From assembly GCA_002305335.1 (NCBI GenBank), contig DBQR01000015.1:64264-72933 (forward strand): a DNA stretch of 8,670 nucleotides, written 5' to 3'. The notes beneath the pieces were generated by a model. The model did no database searches, was not told the origin of the DNA, and saw only the letters and a program-made list of their open reading frames with translations. This DNA is from Clostridiales bacterium UBA1389 (lineage in GTDB: Bacteria > Bacillota > Clostridia > Oscillospirales > CAG-382). The position numbers and the translations under genes were made by a program. Positions 1 through 5,714 of this stretch are shown in pieces (the stretch's first letter is position 1; each line of letters begins with the position of its first letter).

Positions 1-19
1 AATGCGAAGGTGAATAACA

Positions 20-625
20 ATGACAACCGAAAAACTTATGTCAATATCCAAAGAGGATATAAACGAGGCGGCGAAAAGGCTTGAAAAAACGGACTTACCT
101 GACCTTGTGGAAATGCTGTCGCTGAAAGAGGATAATATCCGCTATCAGGCGTTTCTGCTGCTTATGAGCAGATCGGCGATTTTCAATGATGTTTACCCCT
201 TCTGGGATATATTTTGCGATAAAATTAAATCGGAAAATTCCTATCAGCGAAGCATCGGCTTAATGCTTATCGCCGAAAACGCAAGGTGGGACACCCGAAA
301 CCGGACGGAAGGCATAATTGACGACTATCTTGTGCTTTTACAGGATGAAAAACCGATAACCGTCCGCCAGTGCGTTCAGTCGTTAGGAAAAATCGTAGCA
401 TATAAACCGGAATTGAGTTGCAAGATCGCCTCCAAGCTGATTTCCTTCGATATTTCGGCGGTAAGGGAAACCATGCGTAAGGTTATACTGTTTGATATTT
501 TGAATGTGCTTATACTTATCCGGCAGAAGTATAAAACAGATGAAATGGAGAGCTTTATTCAAAACGCCCTTTCCTCGGGTATTTTAGATGAAAAGTCCAA
601 AAAGATGATAAAGGTGCTTTTATAA
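20..625 (+). CDS. HEAT-like helical repeat protein, function unknown
   Basis: A 201-residue soluble protein with no signal peptide or membrane segment. It reads as successive amphipathic helix pairs: around residues 22-50 (LPDLVEMLSLKEDNIRYQAF), 75-105 (NSYQRSIGLMLIAENARWD) and 108-145 (EKPITVRQCVQSLGKIVAYK). This is the HEAT/ARM-like pattern used for protein-protein contacts. I recall clostridial relatives of similar length with the same NSY-R-GL-LIA-NA-WD and KPIT-RQC blocks, some automatically labelled 'SufBD protein', but I see nothing of a SufB/SufD fold here. The start is supported by AAGGTGA at 7-13 with a 6-nt spacer. A stop codon at 15-17 in another frame could be the tail of an upstream gene. 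No terminator is evident behind it. No catalytic motif is visible, so a scaffold role is inference only. Confidence 0.75.
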   Translation: MTTEKLMSISKEDINEAAKRLEKTDLPDLVEMLSLKEDNIRYQAFLLLMSRSAIFNDVYPFWDIFCDKIKSENSYQRSIGLMLIAENARWDTRNRTEGIIDDYLVLLQDEKPITVRQCVQSLGKIVAYKPELSCKIASKLISFDISAVRETMRKVILFDILNVLILIRQKYKTDEMESFIQNALSSGILDEKSKKMIKVLL

Positions 626-693
626 ATAATTCCTATTTGCATAACAGACCTTAACTAACCGTTCATCAAGAAGAATGTAGGGAAATTAAAAGA

Positions 694-722
694 TTGACAA
701 AAAATATATTATTTGGTAAGAT
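694..722 (+). promoter_or_regulatory. Sigma-A-type promoter of the ferritin gene
   Basis: TTGACA (694-699) is separated by 17 bp from TAAGAT (717-722). The -35 is perfect and the -10 matches 4 of 6 positions. Transcription would start near 729, giving a leader of about 24 nt before the ferritin ATG. No clear Fur or PerR operator is recognisable around it. Confidence 0.65.
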
Positions 723-752
723 TAAATCAAGAAATAAGAAAGGAATGATATT

Positions 753-1268
753 ATGCTTAATCCGGAAGTAAAGCGGCTTCTAAACGAACAGATTAACAAG
801 GAATTCTTCTCGGCTTATCTGTATCTCGATATGGCAAATTATTATGCCGACAAGAATTTGGCCGGCTTTGAAAACTGGTTTTACGTTCAGGCCCAGGAGG
901 AACGGGACCACGCTATGCTGTTTCGCAAATATCTCCTTAACAACGGTGAGGAAGTAACCTTTACCGAAATAGCCGCCCCCGACGTTAAATATGATAACTT
1001 CAGACAGCCCCTTGTTAAGGCATTTGAGCATGAGCAGTTCGTTACCGCTTCGATAAATAAAATTTATGCGGAGGCCATTAAGGTAAGCGACTTCAGGACC
1101 ATGCAGTTTTTGGACTGGTTTATCAAGGAACAGGGGGAAGAGGAAAAGAATGCCGACGACAACATCAAGCGTTATGACCTCTTCGGCAACGACCCCAAGA
1201 GCCTTTACATGCTTGACAACGAAATGAAGGCAAGAATCTACGCACCTCCCACATTGGTATTGGATTAA
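753..1268 (+). CDS. ftnA: Non-haem ferritin (iron storage, ferroxidase)
   Basis: A 171-residue bacterial ferritin. It oxidises Fe(II) at a di-iron centre and stores the mineral inside a 24-subunit cytoplasmic cage. All ferroxidase ligands sit at the positions familiar from E. coli FtnA: E17, E50, H53, E94, E126, Q127 and E130. The conserved Tyr24 is present, as is the QAQEERDHA block in helix B. There is no haem-ligand methionine at the bacterioferritin position, so FtnA rather than Bfr. Length is typical and the frame is intact. The ATG is preceded by AAAGGA with an 8-nt spacer. It appears monocistronic, with its own promoter upstream and a perfect hairpin terminator after the stop. Two genes elsewhere in the window belong to DUF1801, whose B. 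subtilis member YdhG/Fra is a reported iron chaperone, but nothing here links them to ferritin. Confidence 0.97.
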   Translation: MLNPEVKRLLNEQINKEFFSAYLYLDMANYYADKNLAGFENWFYVQAQEERDHAMLFRKYLLNNGEEVTFTEIAAPDVKYDNFRQPLVKAFEHEQFVTASINKIYAEAIKVSDFRTMQFLDWFIKEQGEEEKNADDNIKRYDLFGNDPKSLYMLDNEMKARIYAPPTLVLD

Positions 1269-1284
1269 AAGTAAAATCCCTACA

Positions 1285-1314
1285 AAAAAGGACTTCTTAA
1301 CCGAAGTCCTTTTT
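1285..1314. terminator. Bidirectional intrinsic terminator shared by ftnA and the mscS-family gene
   Basis: A perfect 12-bp stem is formed by 1285-1296 (AAAAAGGACTTC) and 1303-1314 (GAAGTCCTTTTT), with a 6-nt loop. Each strand ends in a T tract, so it can terminate the convergent genes on both sides. On the minus strand the channel's TAA stop (1297-1299) lies in the loop, and its last five codons (KKDFG) are read from the stem. Confidence 0.93.
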
Positions 1315-2559
1315 ATTCTGAATTGCCGTTACCGCATCTGACAGGTCATGACCGCTGGGACCCTGATAAATCCGTAAATCAAATTCCGGCACCACCGCAA
1401 GGATGTGGTCGAAAACGTCGGACTGAATTGATTCGTAGTCCACCCAGGCGGTGGTGGAGGTAAAGCAGTAGATTTCAACGGGAATCCCCTTGTCGGCGGG
1501 GGCAAGCTGCCGCACCATGCTTATAAGCTCTTTGTGAATTTTCGGGTGGTTCTTAAGGTATGCTGTAACATAAGCCCTGAAGGTGCCTATATTGGTTAAA
1601 TGCCTTCCGTTGACGACGCTTGAATTATCGTCAACCCCCAAAGCCTTGTTGTATTCGGAAATTTCGTCTATCTTGCCGTTTATATAGTCCTCTATATAGC
1701 GGATTTTTTTAAACCTTTCCAGCATTTCGTCGTTACAGAACCTGATGCTTGTCATATCGATGTAAACGCAGCGTTTTATCCGTCTGCCGCCGGTTTCGGA
1801 CATTCCCCGCCAGTTTTTAAAGGATTCGGAAATCAGGGCGTGGGTGGGAATAGTGGTTATGGTTTTGTCCCAGTTTTTTACCTTAACGGTGTGGAGGGTT
1901 ATGTCGATAACATCCCCGTCGGCGTTCCGGCTGGGCATTTCGATCCAGTCGCCGATACGCACCATATCGTTTTCGGTAAGCTGAATCCCCGCCACAAAGC
2001 CGAGGATGGAGTTCTGGAAAATCAGAAGCAGCACTGCCGTAGCCGCTCCGATTCCTCCCAGCAGGATAAGGGGGGAACGGTCCATCAGCACGCTTATGAT
2101 AATGACGCACGCCACAATATAGACAAAGATTTTTATTATCTGAAGATATCCCTTTATGGGTCTTGTCTTGGAAATTTCGTATTTCCTGTAAATGTCGTTT
2201 ACCGCATTTAAAAATTTGTCAAATGCCAGAACCACGCAGAAGATTATAAAGGAATAAGTAATCCGGCGTATCCATTCTCTCCCCGAAGGAAAGGAGGGGG
2301 CAAACCAGTTAAGCACCAGGGCGGGGATAATCAGAGCAAGGCGGTTGAACACCTTGTTATTTACAACGGCGTCGTCCCATTTGGTTTTGCTTTTCTTTGC
2401 TATGACGGCAAAAAATTTCAATATTATCCTTTTTGCGATAAAATAAAGGGCAAAGCCGATGATAAGGGAAAGGATTATCAGTGAAAGAACCGAAAGCACT
2501 TCGGCAAGACTGCTTTCCAAGCCCTTTTTTATAAGAAAATCCTTAATAATATCAAACAA
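1297..2559 (-). CDS. ybdG: MscS-family mechanosensitive channel, YbdG/MscM type
   Basis: A 420-residue inner-membrane channel that would release solutes under hypo-osmotic stress. Hydrophobic segments lie at about residues 20-52, 72-88, 98-116, 138-158 and 162-195. The last is the pore helix, rich in Gly and Ala (LLGGIGAATAVLLLIFQNSI). It leads into the MscS beta domain (GDWIEMPS, then NADGDVIDI). The signatures TVKVKNWDKTITTIPTHAL, FKNWRGM and GGRRIKR, together with the preceding KTRPIKGYLQIIKIF, fit the YbdG subfamily rather than small MscS. The long cytoplasmic C-terminus also fits. The start is TTG at 2559, chosen because AAAGGAGG (2567-2574) precedes it by 7 nt. It is transcribed convergently with ftnA and divergently from the sensor pseudogene. 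No frame damage is visible. Confidence 0.93.
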   Translation of the reverse strand: MFDIIKDFLIKKGLESSLAEVLSVLSLIILSLIIGFALYFIAKRIILKFFAVIAKKSKTKWDDAVVNNKVFNRLALIIPALVLNWFAPSFPSGREWIRRITYSFIIFCVVLAFDKFLNAVNDIYRKYEISKTRPIKGYLQIIKIFVYIVACVIIISVLMDRSPLILLGGIGAATAVLLLIFQNSILGFVAGIQLTENDMVRIGDWIEMPSRNADGDVIDITLHTVKVKNWDKTITTIPTHALISESFKNWRGMSETGGRRIKRCVYIDMTSIRFCNDEMLERFKKIRYIEDYINGKIDEISEYNKALGVDDNSSVVNGRHLTNIGTFRAYVTAYLKNHPKIHKELISMVRQLAPADKGIPVEIYCFTSTTAWVDYESIQSDVFDHILAVVPEFDLRIYQGPSGHDLSDAVTAIQNKKDFG

Positions 2560-2592
2560 TTTTCGTCCTCCTTTATAAACTTTGTTTTTATA

Positions 2593-2621
2593 ATTTTATC
2601 ATGCAAAGCAAATCCTGTCAA
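2593..2621 (-). promoter_or_regulatory. Sigma-A-type promoter of the mscS-family gene
   Basis: Read on the minus strand, TTGACA (2616-2621) is followed after exactly 17 bp by TAAAAT (2593-2598). The -35 is perfect and the -10 matches 5 of 6. The predicted start near 2586 leaves a leader of about 27 nt that includes the AAAGGAGG ribosome site. Confidence 0.8.
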
Positions 2622-2641
2622 CCCGAAAACCTTCTATTCCT

Positions 2642-2697
2642 GTCAGCCTTCCCCTTGAGGGGAAGGTGTCAGCGAAGGCTGACGGCTGAGGGGTAGA
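2642..2697 (+). repeat. Dispersed palindromic repeat, copy A
   Basis: A structured intergenic element sharing about 50 bp with copy B at 7776-7828, in the same orientation. It contains two adjacent hairpins: CCTTCCCC-TTGA-GGGGAAGG (2647-2666, perfect 8 bp) and GTCAGC-GAAG-GCTGAC (2668-2683). The 5' edge GTCAGCCTTC (2642-2651) is also the reverse complement of GAAGGCTGAC (2674-2683), so the two folds compete. It sits between divergent promoters. From memory, similar AAGGTGTCAGC/GGCTGACGGATGAGG repeats are scattered through gut Clostridia genomes, but copy number cannot be judged from one window. No coding sequence or transposase is associated. Confidence 0.75.
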
Positions 2698-2701
2698 ACC
2701 G

Positions 2702-2720
2702 CACTTCTCGGAAAGAAGTG
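2702..2720. other. Small hairpin beside repeat copy A
   Basis: CACTTCT (2702-2708) and AGAAGTG (2714-2720) form a perfect 7-bp stem with loop CGGAA. No T tract follows, so it is not an obvious terminator. It may be the outer part of repeat copy A, but copy B has no equivalent. The rest of 2721-2811 is AT-rich with nothing recognisable. Confidence 0.45.
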
Positions 2721-2811
2721 AAATTAAGTAAAAGTTGTTGCTATTAATTAATTTCCCTCCATAAACATATACACAATCATGCAAAAATATACAACATTTT
2801 TTATTATTATG

Positions 2812-2840
2812 TAGACAAACAGACAAAAATATTGTATAAT
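2812..2840 (+). promoter_or_regulatory. Sigma-A-type promoter of the sensor pseudogene and possibly the DUF operon
   Basis: TAGACA (2812-2817), 17 bp, then perfect TATAAT (2835-2840). The -35 matches 5 of 6. Transcription would start near 2847, which rules out the TTG at 2832 as a start codon and points to GTG 2871. I see no other convincing promoter before 3591, so this may also drive the five downstream DUF genes. Confidence 0.75.
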
Positions 2841-2870
2841 AAAGCCGTAAATAAATTTCGTGAGGACAGC

Positions 2871-3572
2871 GTGGAATTAAAGACGGTAATGCTTATGCTG
2901 GCGGTGGGGTCCTATATTTTCGGCCTACTGCTTGTGGTGTTTAAAGTTAACAATAACAACCCCAAAGAGGTGCCCTACCAGATTACCGCAAAGATGCTTC
3001 AGGGCACCGGCTCGCTTTTATTATTCATCCGGACGGACGTATATGACGGCCTGACCATGGCGGCAAATCTATTCCTTATATCGGGATGCGCCTATGAGGC
3101 GTGAGCGGTAAGGATATTAACCGGAAAAACCCCGAACCGTAAAACCCACATTTCAACCACCTTCGGCATTGCCTTTTTGTGCATTGCCACCCTTTGCATT
3201 CATTCCCCCTACCGGGGAGGGCTGGTGTTTTTGTTGCAATTTGTATTTTATCTTTTACCCTGCCTGTTTTTAACCGGCAAAGTCGAAGGCAGGCTTTCTT
3301 TAAGATTCATAATGTCAATATGCTACCTTCTTACCTCCCTTGTGTTTTTGGCGGCGGCAGTCATAAGCTTTGCCTTCCCCGGCTTTGCGAAAATCGCTTC
3401 ATCCCTGCCGGTTTTCGCCGCTATACCTGCCGTCAGTTTCAGCATCTTCCTGATAAGCGGCTTTATCCTCCTTATGCTTGCCAAGGAAAGAAGCGATTTC
3501 GAGGTGGCGAAAATACAGGAAAGCCTTAAGAAAAGCGAAATCCGCTATAAACATATCACCGAATTATCTTAA
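2871..3572 (+). pseudogene. Truncated membrane sensor (multi-TM N-terminus, PAS/output domains lost), with in-frame TGA
   Basis: Two open segments in the same frame (2871-3101 and 3105-3569) read as one protein when the TGA at 3102-3104 is ignored: ...GCAYEA-stop-AVRILTGK... A TGG-to-TGA change at codon 78 would restore Trp there. The predicted product has about seven or eight hydrophobic segments (for example LMLAVGSYIFGLLLVVF and FLISGFILLMLA). A charged linker (KERSDFEVAKIQESLKKSEI) follows, then RYKHITELS and a TAA. The linker and RY-HITELS resemble the entry to a PAS domain in clostridial sensor or GGDEF proteins, so the output half seems deleted. GTG 2871 is preferred because TGAGG (2861-2865) precedes it and the promoter -10 covers the alternative TTG 2832. 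The output type (kinase or diguanylate cyclase) cannot be told. Confidence 0.75.
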
Positions 3573-3590
3573 AGAAAGGGAGAAAACAAT

Positions 3591-4019
3591 ATGGCCGAAC
3601 CGAAAACCAAACCCCACGACGGGGACGTGTTTGAATTTATCGATTCCTTTGCCGACAGCGAACAAAAAAAGCAAGACAGCTACACGCTTGTCGGATTTTT
3701 CAGGGAAGTTACCGGCTTTGAGCCCAAAATGTGGGGTAATTCCATGATCGGTTTCGGCAGTTACCATTATAAATCCCAGAGAAGCCGTCAGGAGGGAGAC
3801 TGGCCGCTGGTGGGCTTTTCCCCCCGCAAGGCCGCAATAACACTGTATGTCCTGTCGGGTTTACCCCAACAGGAGGATATGCTAAAAAATCTCGGCAAAT
3901 TTACTTCGGGAAAAGGCTGCCTTTATGTCAAAAAGCTGTCGGACATCAATCCGGAAATATTGAAAAGCATTGTTTTGTCAACCGTCGGATATCTGCAAGA
4001 ACAGTATGGAAAACAATAA
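3591..4019 (+). CDS. DUF1801 domain protein
   Basis: A 142-residue cytoplasmic protein of the DUF1801 (YdhG-like) superfamily. The diagnostic core lies at residues 45-85: GFEPKMWGNSMIGFGSYHYK, then WPLVGFSPRKAAITLYVL. A C-terminal half follows with GCLYVKKLSDI and a final helix. Biochemical function is unknown; one family member, B. subtilis YdhG/Fra, is reported as a frataxin-like iron chaperone, but this branch is distinct and that role should not be carried over. ATG 3591 has AAAGGGAG (3575-3582) with an 8-nt spacer. It starts 18 nt after the pseudogene stop and is the first gene of a five-gene run. Its end overlaps the next gene by 14 nt, which suggests translational coupling. Confidence 0.88.
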   Translation: MAEPKTKPHDGDVFEFIDSFADSEQKKQDSYTLVGFFREVTGFEPKMWGNSMIGFGSYHYKSQRSRQEGDWPLVGFSPRKAAITLYVLSGLPQQEDMLKNLGKFTSGKGCLYVKKLSDINPEILKSIVLSTVGYLQEQYGKQ

Positions 4020-4299
4020 AGTTTACGAATTTGAGACGGTAATTCAAAAAGTGCCGGACATTGACGGAGCATATGCGGTTTTCCCCTATGACATTAAAAA
4101 GGAATTCGGCAAGGGCCGGGTTAAGGTTTACGCTGCCTTCGACGGAGTCCCCTACGAGGGGAGTATAGTAAACATGGGGGTTAAGGACCCGGACGGCAAA
4201 GTGTGTTATATTATCGGTGTCCGCAAGGATATCCGGGAAAAAATAAAAAAGCATCCCGGCGACAGCGTTAAAGTAACCGTAAGGGAAAGGACTGAATAG
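4006..4299 (+). CDS. DUF1905 domain protein
   Basis: A 97-residue, single-domain DUF1905 protein, predicted to be a small beta-rich barrel. Features are an N-terminal strand (VYEFETVIQKV), AYAVFPYDIKKEFGKGRVKV, then YEGSIVNMG, an IIGVRKDIREKI helix and the terminal GDSVKVTV strand. In many bacteria DUF1905 is fused to, or encoded next to, a YdeI/OmpD-associated domain. Here it stands alone between two DUF1801 genes. I chose ATG 4006, which lies inside the last codons of the preceding gene (14-nt overlap). Upstream in-frame TTG 3970 would add a cysteine-rich tail not expected for the family. The ribosome site is poor, so it is likely translated by coupling. Function is unknown. Confidence 0.87.
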   Translation: MENNKVYEFETVIQKVPDIDGAYAVFPYDIKKEFGKGRVKVYAAFDGVPYEGSIVNMGVKDPDGKVCYIIGVRKDIREKIKKHPGDSVKVTVRERTE

Positions 4300-4304
4300 A
4301 GTAT

Positions 4305-4670
4305 ATGTCCGAAATTAAGTTTAACACCATTGACGAATATATCAGCATGCAGCCGGAGGAAGTACGTCCTCTTCTGCAAAAAGTAAGGCAGGTTATAAAG
4401 GAAGCAGCTCCCGATTCCATCGAAAAAATATCCTGGAGTATGCCCACCTTCTGGCAGGGGGAAAACCTTGTCCATTTTGCCGCCTTTAAAAATCATATCG
4501 GGTTTTACCCCGGCGACCGGGCGATAGTATTCTTTGAAAAACGTCTTGAAGGAATAAGCCACAGCAAAGGGGCAATAAGGTTTCCCTATGACAGGGAAGC
4601 GGATTTCGCTTTAATTTCCGACATTACAAAATGGCGGCTTAAAACGGCGGGGGAAAAGAAAGGGAAATGA
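4305..4670 (+). CDS. DUF1801/YdhG-type protein (frataxin-like family)
   Basis: A 121-residue protein of the compact YdhG type of DUF1801. The blocks run in the family order: TIDEYISMQPEEVRPLLQKV, then IKEAAPDSIEKISWSMPTFW, NLVHFAAFKNHIGFYPG, SKGAIRFP and a terminal helix. It is closer in size and motif order to B. subtilis YdhG/Fra (reported intracellular iron chaperone) than the 142-residue paralogue at 3591, with which it shares only the general fold. An iron role here is therefore possible but unproven. The start lies 5 nt after the DUF1905 stop with a weak, distant AAAGGA. Its TGA overlaps the next ATG (ATGA at 4667-4670), so the operon continues without a gap. Confidence 0.88.
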   Translation: MSEIKFNTIDEYISMQPEEVRPLLQKVRQVIKEAAPDSIEKISWSMPTFWQGENLVHFAAFKNHIGFYPGDRAIVFFEKRLEGISHSKGAIRFPYDREADFALISDITKWRLKTAGEKKGK

Positions 4671-4861
4671 CTGTTTATTCATCCGACGAACTTATAAGAG
4701 CACATTCGGCTTTGCTTTCCACCCTTAAAAAATGCGAAAAGATAAATAAGGACAAGCTGGGTAAATCCCAGAAAACCCTCCTTGAAAGGCGGATATTCGC
4801 CCTTAAGGTGGCAGTGGAGCTTATCGAAAGGGAAATGAAAAATGAACCACAGAATTTATAA
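4667..4861 (+). CDS. Small helical protein of unknown family (64 aa)
   Basis: I do not recognise a named family. The 64-residue product is predicted to be two long helices with a short turn: residues 6-26 (SDELIRAHSALLSTLKKCEK) and 36-58 (KTLLERRIFALKVAVELIER). It is rich in Lys and Glu, has one cysteine, and has no signal or membrane segment. It is very likely real: it starts in an ATGA overlap with the preceding stop, sits inside a co-directional operon, and its own end overlaps the DUF2200 start by 20 nt. Purine-rich sequence (AAAGAAAGGG) lies immediately upstream but too close for a standard ribosome site, so re-initiation is likely. It could be a helical-hairpin partner for one of its neighbours; that is inference. 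Confidence 0.75.
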   Translation: MTVYSSDELIRAHSALLSTLKKCEKINKDKLGKSQKTLLERRIFALKVAVELIEREMKNEPQNL

Positions 4862-5186
4862 AACCCCCTTTTCTGCCGTTTATCCCATGTACATTCAGAA
4901 GGCTGAAAGAAAGGGAAGGACCAAGGCGGAAGTTGACGAAATAATACGCTGGCTTACCGGGTATGACGAAAACACATTGAATACCCTCATAGAAACGGGT
5001 GTTGATTTCGAAACCTTTTTTAACAACGCAAAAATCAACCCTGACGCCGACAAAATTACCGGGGTAGTCTGCGGCATAAGGGTTGAGGAAATTCAGGACC
5101 CCCTTATGCAGAAAATAAGGTGGCTGGATAAGCTGATTGACGAACTTGCCAAGGGAAAGCCCATGGATAAGATATTAAGGGGTTGA
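4842..5186 (+). CDS. DUF2200 family protein
   Basis: A 114-residue cytoplasmic protein matching DUF2200 along its whole length. The blocks are HRIYKTPFSAVYPMYIQKAE, GRTKAEVDEIIRWLTGY, VDFETFFNNA, ITGVVCGIRVEEIQDPLMQ and the final LDKLIDELAKGKPMDKILR. The family is strongly conserved and widely distributed, and has no assigned function that I know of. ATG 4842 has AAAGGGA (4827-4833) with an 8-nt spacer and lies inside the end of the 64-residue gene (20-nt overlap). It is the last gene of the five-gene run. No convincing terminator follows in 5187-5270. Confidence 0.92.
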   Translation: MNHRIYKTPFSAVYPMYIQKAERKGRTKAEVDEIIRWLTGYDENTLNTLIETGVDFETFFNNAKINPDADKITGVVCGIRVEEIQDPLMQKIRWLDKLIDELAKGKPMDKILRG

Positions 5187-5270
5187 TTTACCCAAGATAT
5201 ACCCTTTGTTTTTGTTATAGTTCTTATTTCACAAAATAGCAATATATACTACATATATATACAAATCGTG

Positions 5271-5290
5271 AAAAGATTGCAAAAGATTGC
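5271..5290 (+). repeat. Tandem 10-bp direct repeat upstream of the Spo0A-C-like gene promoter
   Basis: AAAAGATTGC occurs twice with no gap (5271-5280 and 5281-5290), followed by GAAAC. The pair ends 25 bp before the -35 box. A 10-bp period places both copies on the same face of the helix, as for a site bound by a tandem dimer. The AT-rich stretch just upstream (5241-5262) could add bend or UP-element character. Confidence 0.5.
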
Positions 5291-5315
5291 GAAACTTTAT
5301 TTTTTATGTCCACCT

Positions 5316-5344
5316 TTGACATACTTCGACAAGGCAAGTATGTT
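5316..5344 (+). promoter_or_regulatory. Promoter with palindromic operator and 0A-box match
   Basis: TTGACA (5316-5321), 17 bp, TATGTT (5339-5344): perfect -35 and 4 of 6 at -10. Overlaid on it is an inverted repeat, ACATACTT (5319-5326) with AAGTATGT (5336-5343), spaced by 9 nt, which covers both boxes. In the spacer, TTCGACA (5325-5331) is a perfect Spo0A-box match on the minus strand (TGTCGAA). A protein bound here would cover the RNA polymerase contact region, so repression is the simplest reading. Confidence 0.55.
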
Positions 5345-5398
5345 ATTAATAGGGTGCGAGTTGATATTCGGTTCGTGTCAATGAAAGGAGGTTATAAA

Positions 5399-5626
5399 AT
5401 GAGGACCAAAGCTGCAATCGAAAGCATATACGGCGATATCGCCCGTCAGAACGGCGTTACCGCCGACGAAGTGAAAGAAGAAATCAGAAATGCGCTGAAC
5501 ATGGGGATTCACAGTTCCGACCCGGAAGCCAAAGAATTTTGGAAGAAAATTACAACGGATGTTGAAAATCCAACCATAGATGATATCATTCTGTATATTG
5601 TTTCCGGCTTAACGCAAAATGTCTGA
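5399..5626 (+). CDS. Small Spo0A C-terminal-domain-like protein (75 aa)
   Basis: The 75-residue product aligns by eye with the DNA-binding effector domain of Spo0A. IARQNGVTADEVKEEIRNAL corresponds to IAKKFNTTASRVERAIRHAI, and NPTIDDIILYIVSGL to KPTNSEFIAMVADKL, with matching spacing. There is no receiver domain, so it is not phosphorylation-controlled Spo0A itself. Gut Clostridia commonly carry such stand-alone proteins, as I recall. In the presumed recognition helix several basic residues of Spo0A are replaced by Glu, Lys or Asn, so its DNA specificity may differ or be lost. The start is ATG 5399, chosen because AAAGGAGG (5384-5391) lies 7 nt upstream; longer in-frame starts would include the ribosome site and promoter. 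It is monocistronic, between its own promoter and a strong terminator. Confidence 0.65.
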   Translation: MRTKAAIESIYGDIARQNGVTADEVKEEIRNALNMGIHSSDPEAKEFWKKITTDVENPTIDDIILYIVSGLTQNV

Positions 5627-5639
5627 CAAAAACGAATTT

Positions 5640-5670
5640 GAGGTCGGTTTATCCGGCCTCGGATTTTTTT
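5640..5670 (+). terminator. Intrinsic terminator after the Spo0A-C-like gene
   Basis: GAGGTCGG (5640-5647), loop TTTAT, CCGGCCTC (5653-5660): 8 bp with one U-G pair, extendable by A-T and U-G pairs at the base. It is followed by GGA and seven T residues. It lies 13 nt after the stop codon. Confidence 0.88.
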
Positions 5671-5674
5671 AGGG

Positions 5675-5702
5675 GGGAGTTATACTCCCGGAGGAATTTT
5701 TT
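5675..5702 (+). terminator. Possible second, weak hairpin-plus-T-tract
   Basis: GGGAG (5675-5679), loop TTATA, CTCCC (5685-5689), then after seven purine-rich bases a run of six T (5697-5702). The short stem and displaced T tract make it at best a backup to the terminator just upstream. Confidence 0.3.
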
Positions 5703-5714
5703 GGGCAAAATAGC

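Noticed and set aside
1..17. Possible 3' end of an upstream gene (TGC GAA GGT GAA TAA)
   Set aside because: Only four codons are visible, too little to support a call.
1840..2211. Open frame on the plus strand opposite the channel gene
   Set aside because: Antisense shadow of a well-conserved MscS-family gene; composition is low in hydrophobic cores and no ribosome site is present.
2599..2826. Minus-strand open frame across the intergenic repeat region
   Set aside because: It runs through promoter elements and the palindromic repeat; no ribosome site or family resemblance.
3102..3104. TGA read as tryptophan (recoded genetic code) or selenocysteine
   Set aside because: TGA ends several intact genes here (4668-4670, 5184-5186, 7744-7746, 8596-8598) and Trp is encoded by TGG elsewhere. 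No SECIS-like hairpin was evident just downstream.
5187..5270. Terminator for the DUF operon
   Set aside because: T-rich stretches are present but no stem of useful length precedes them.
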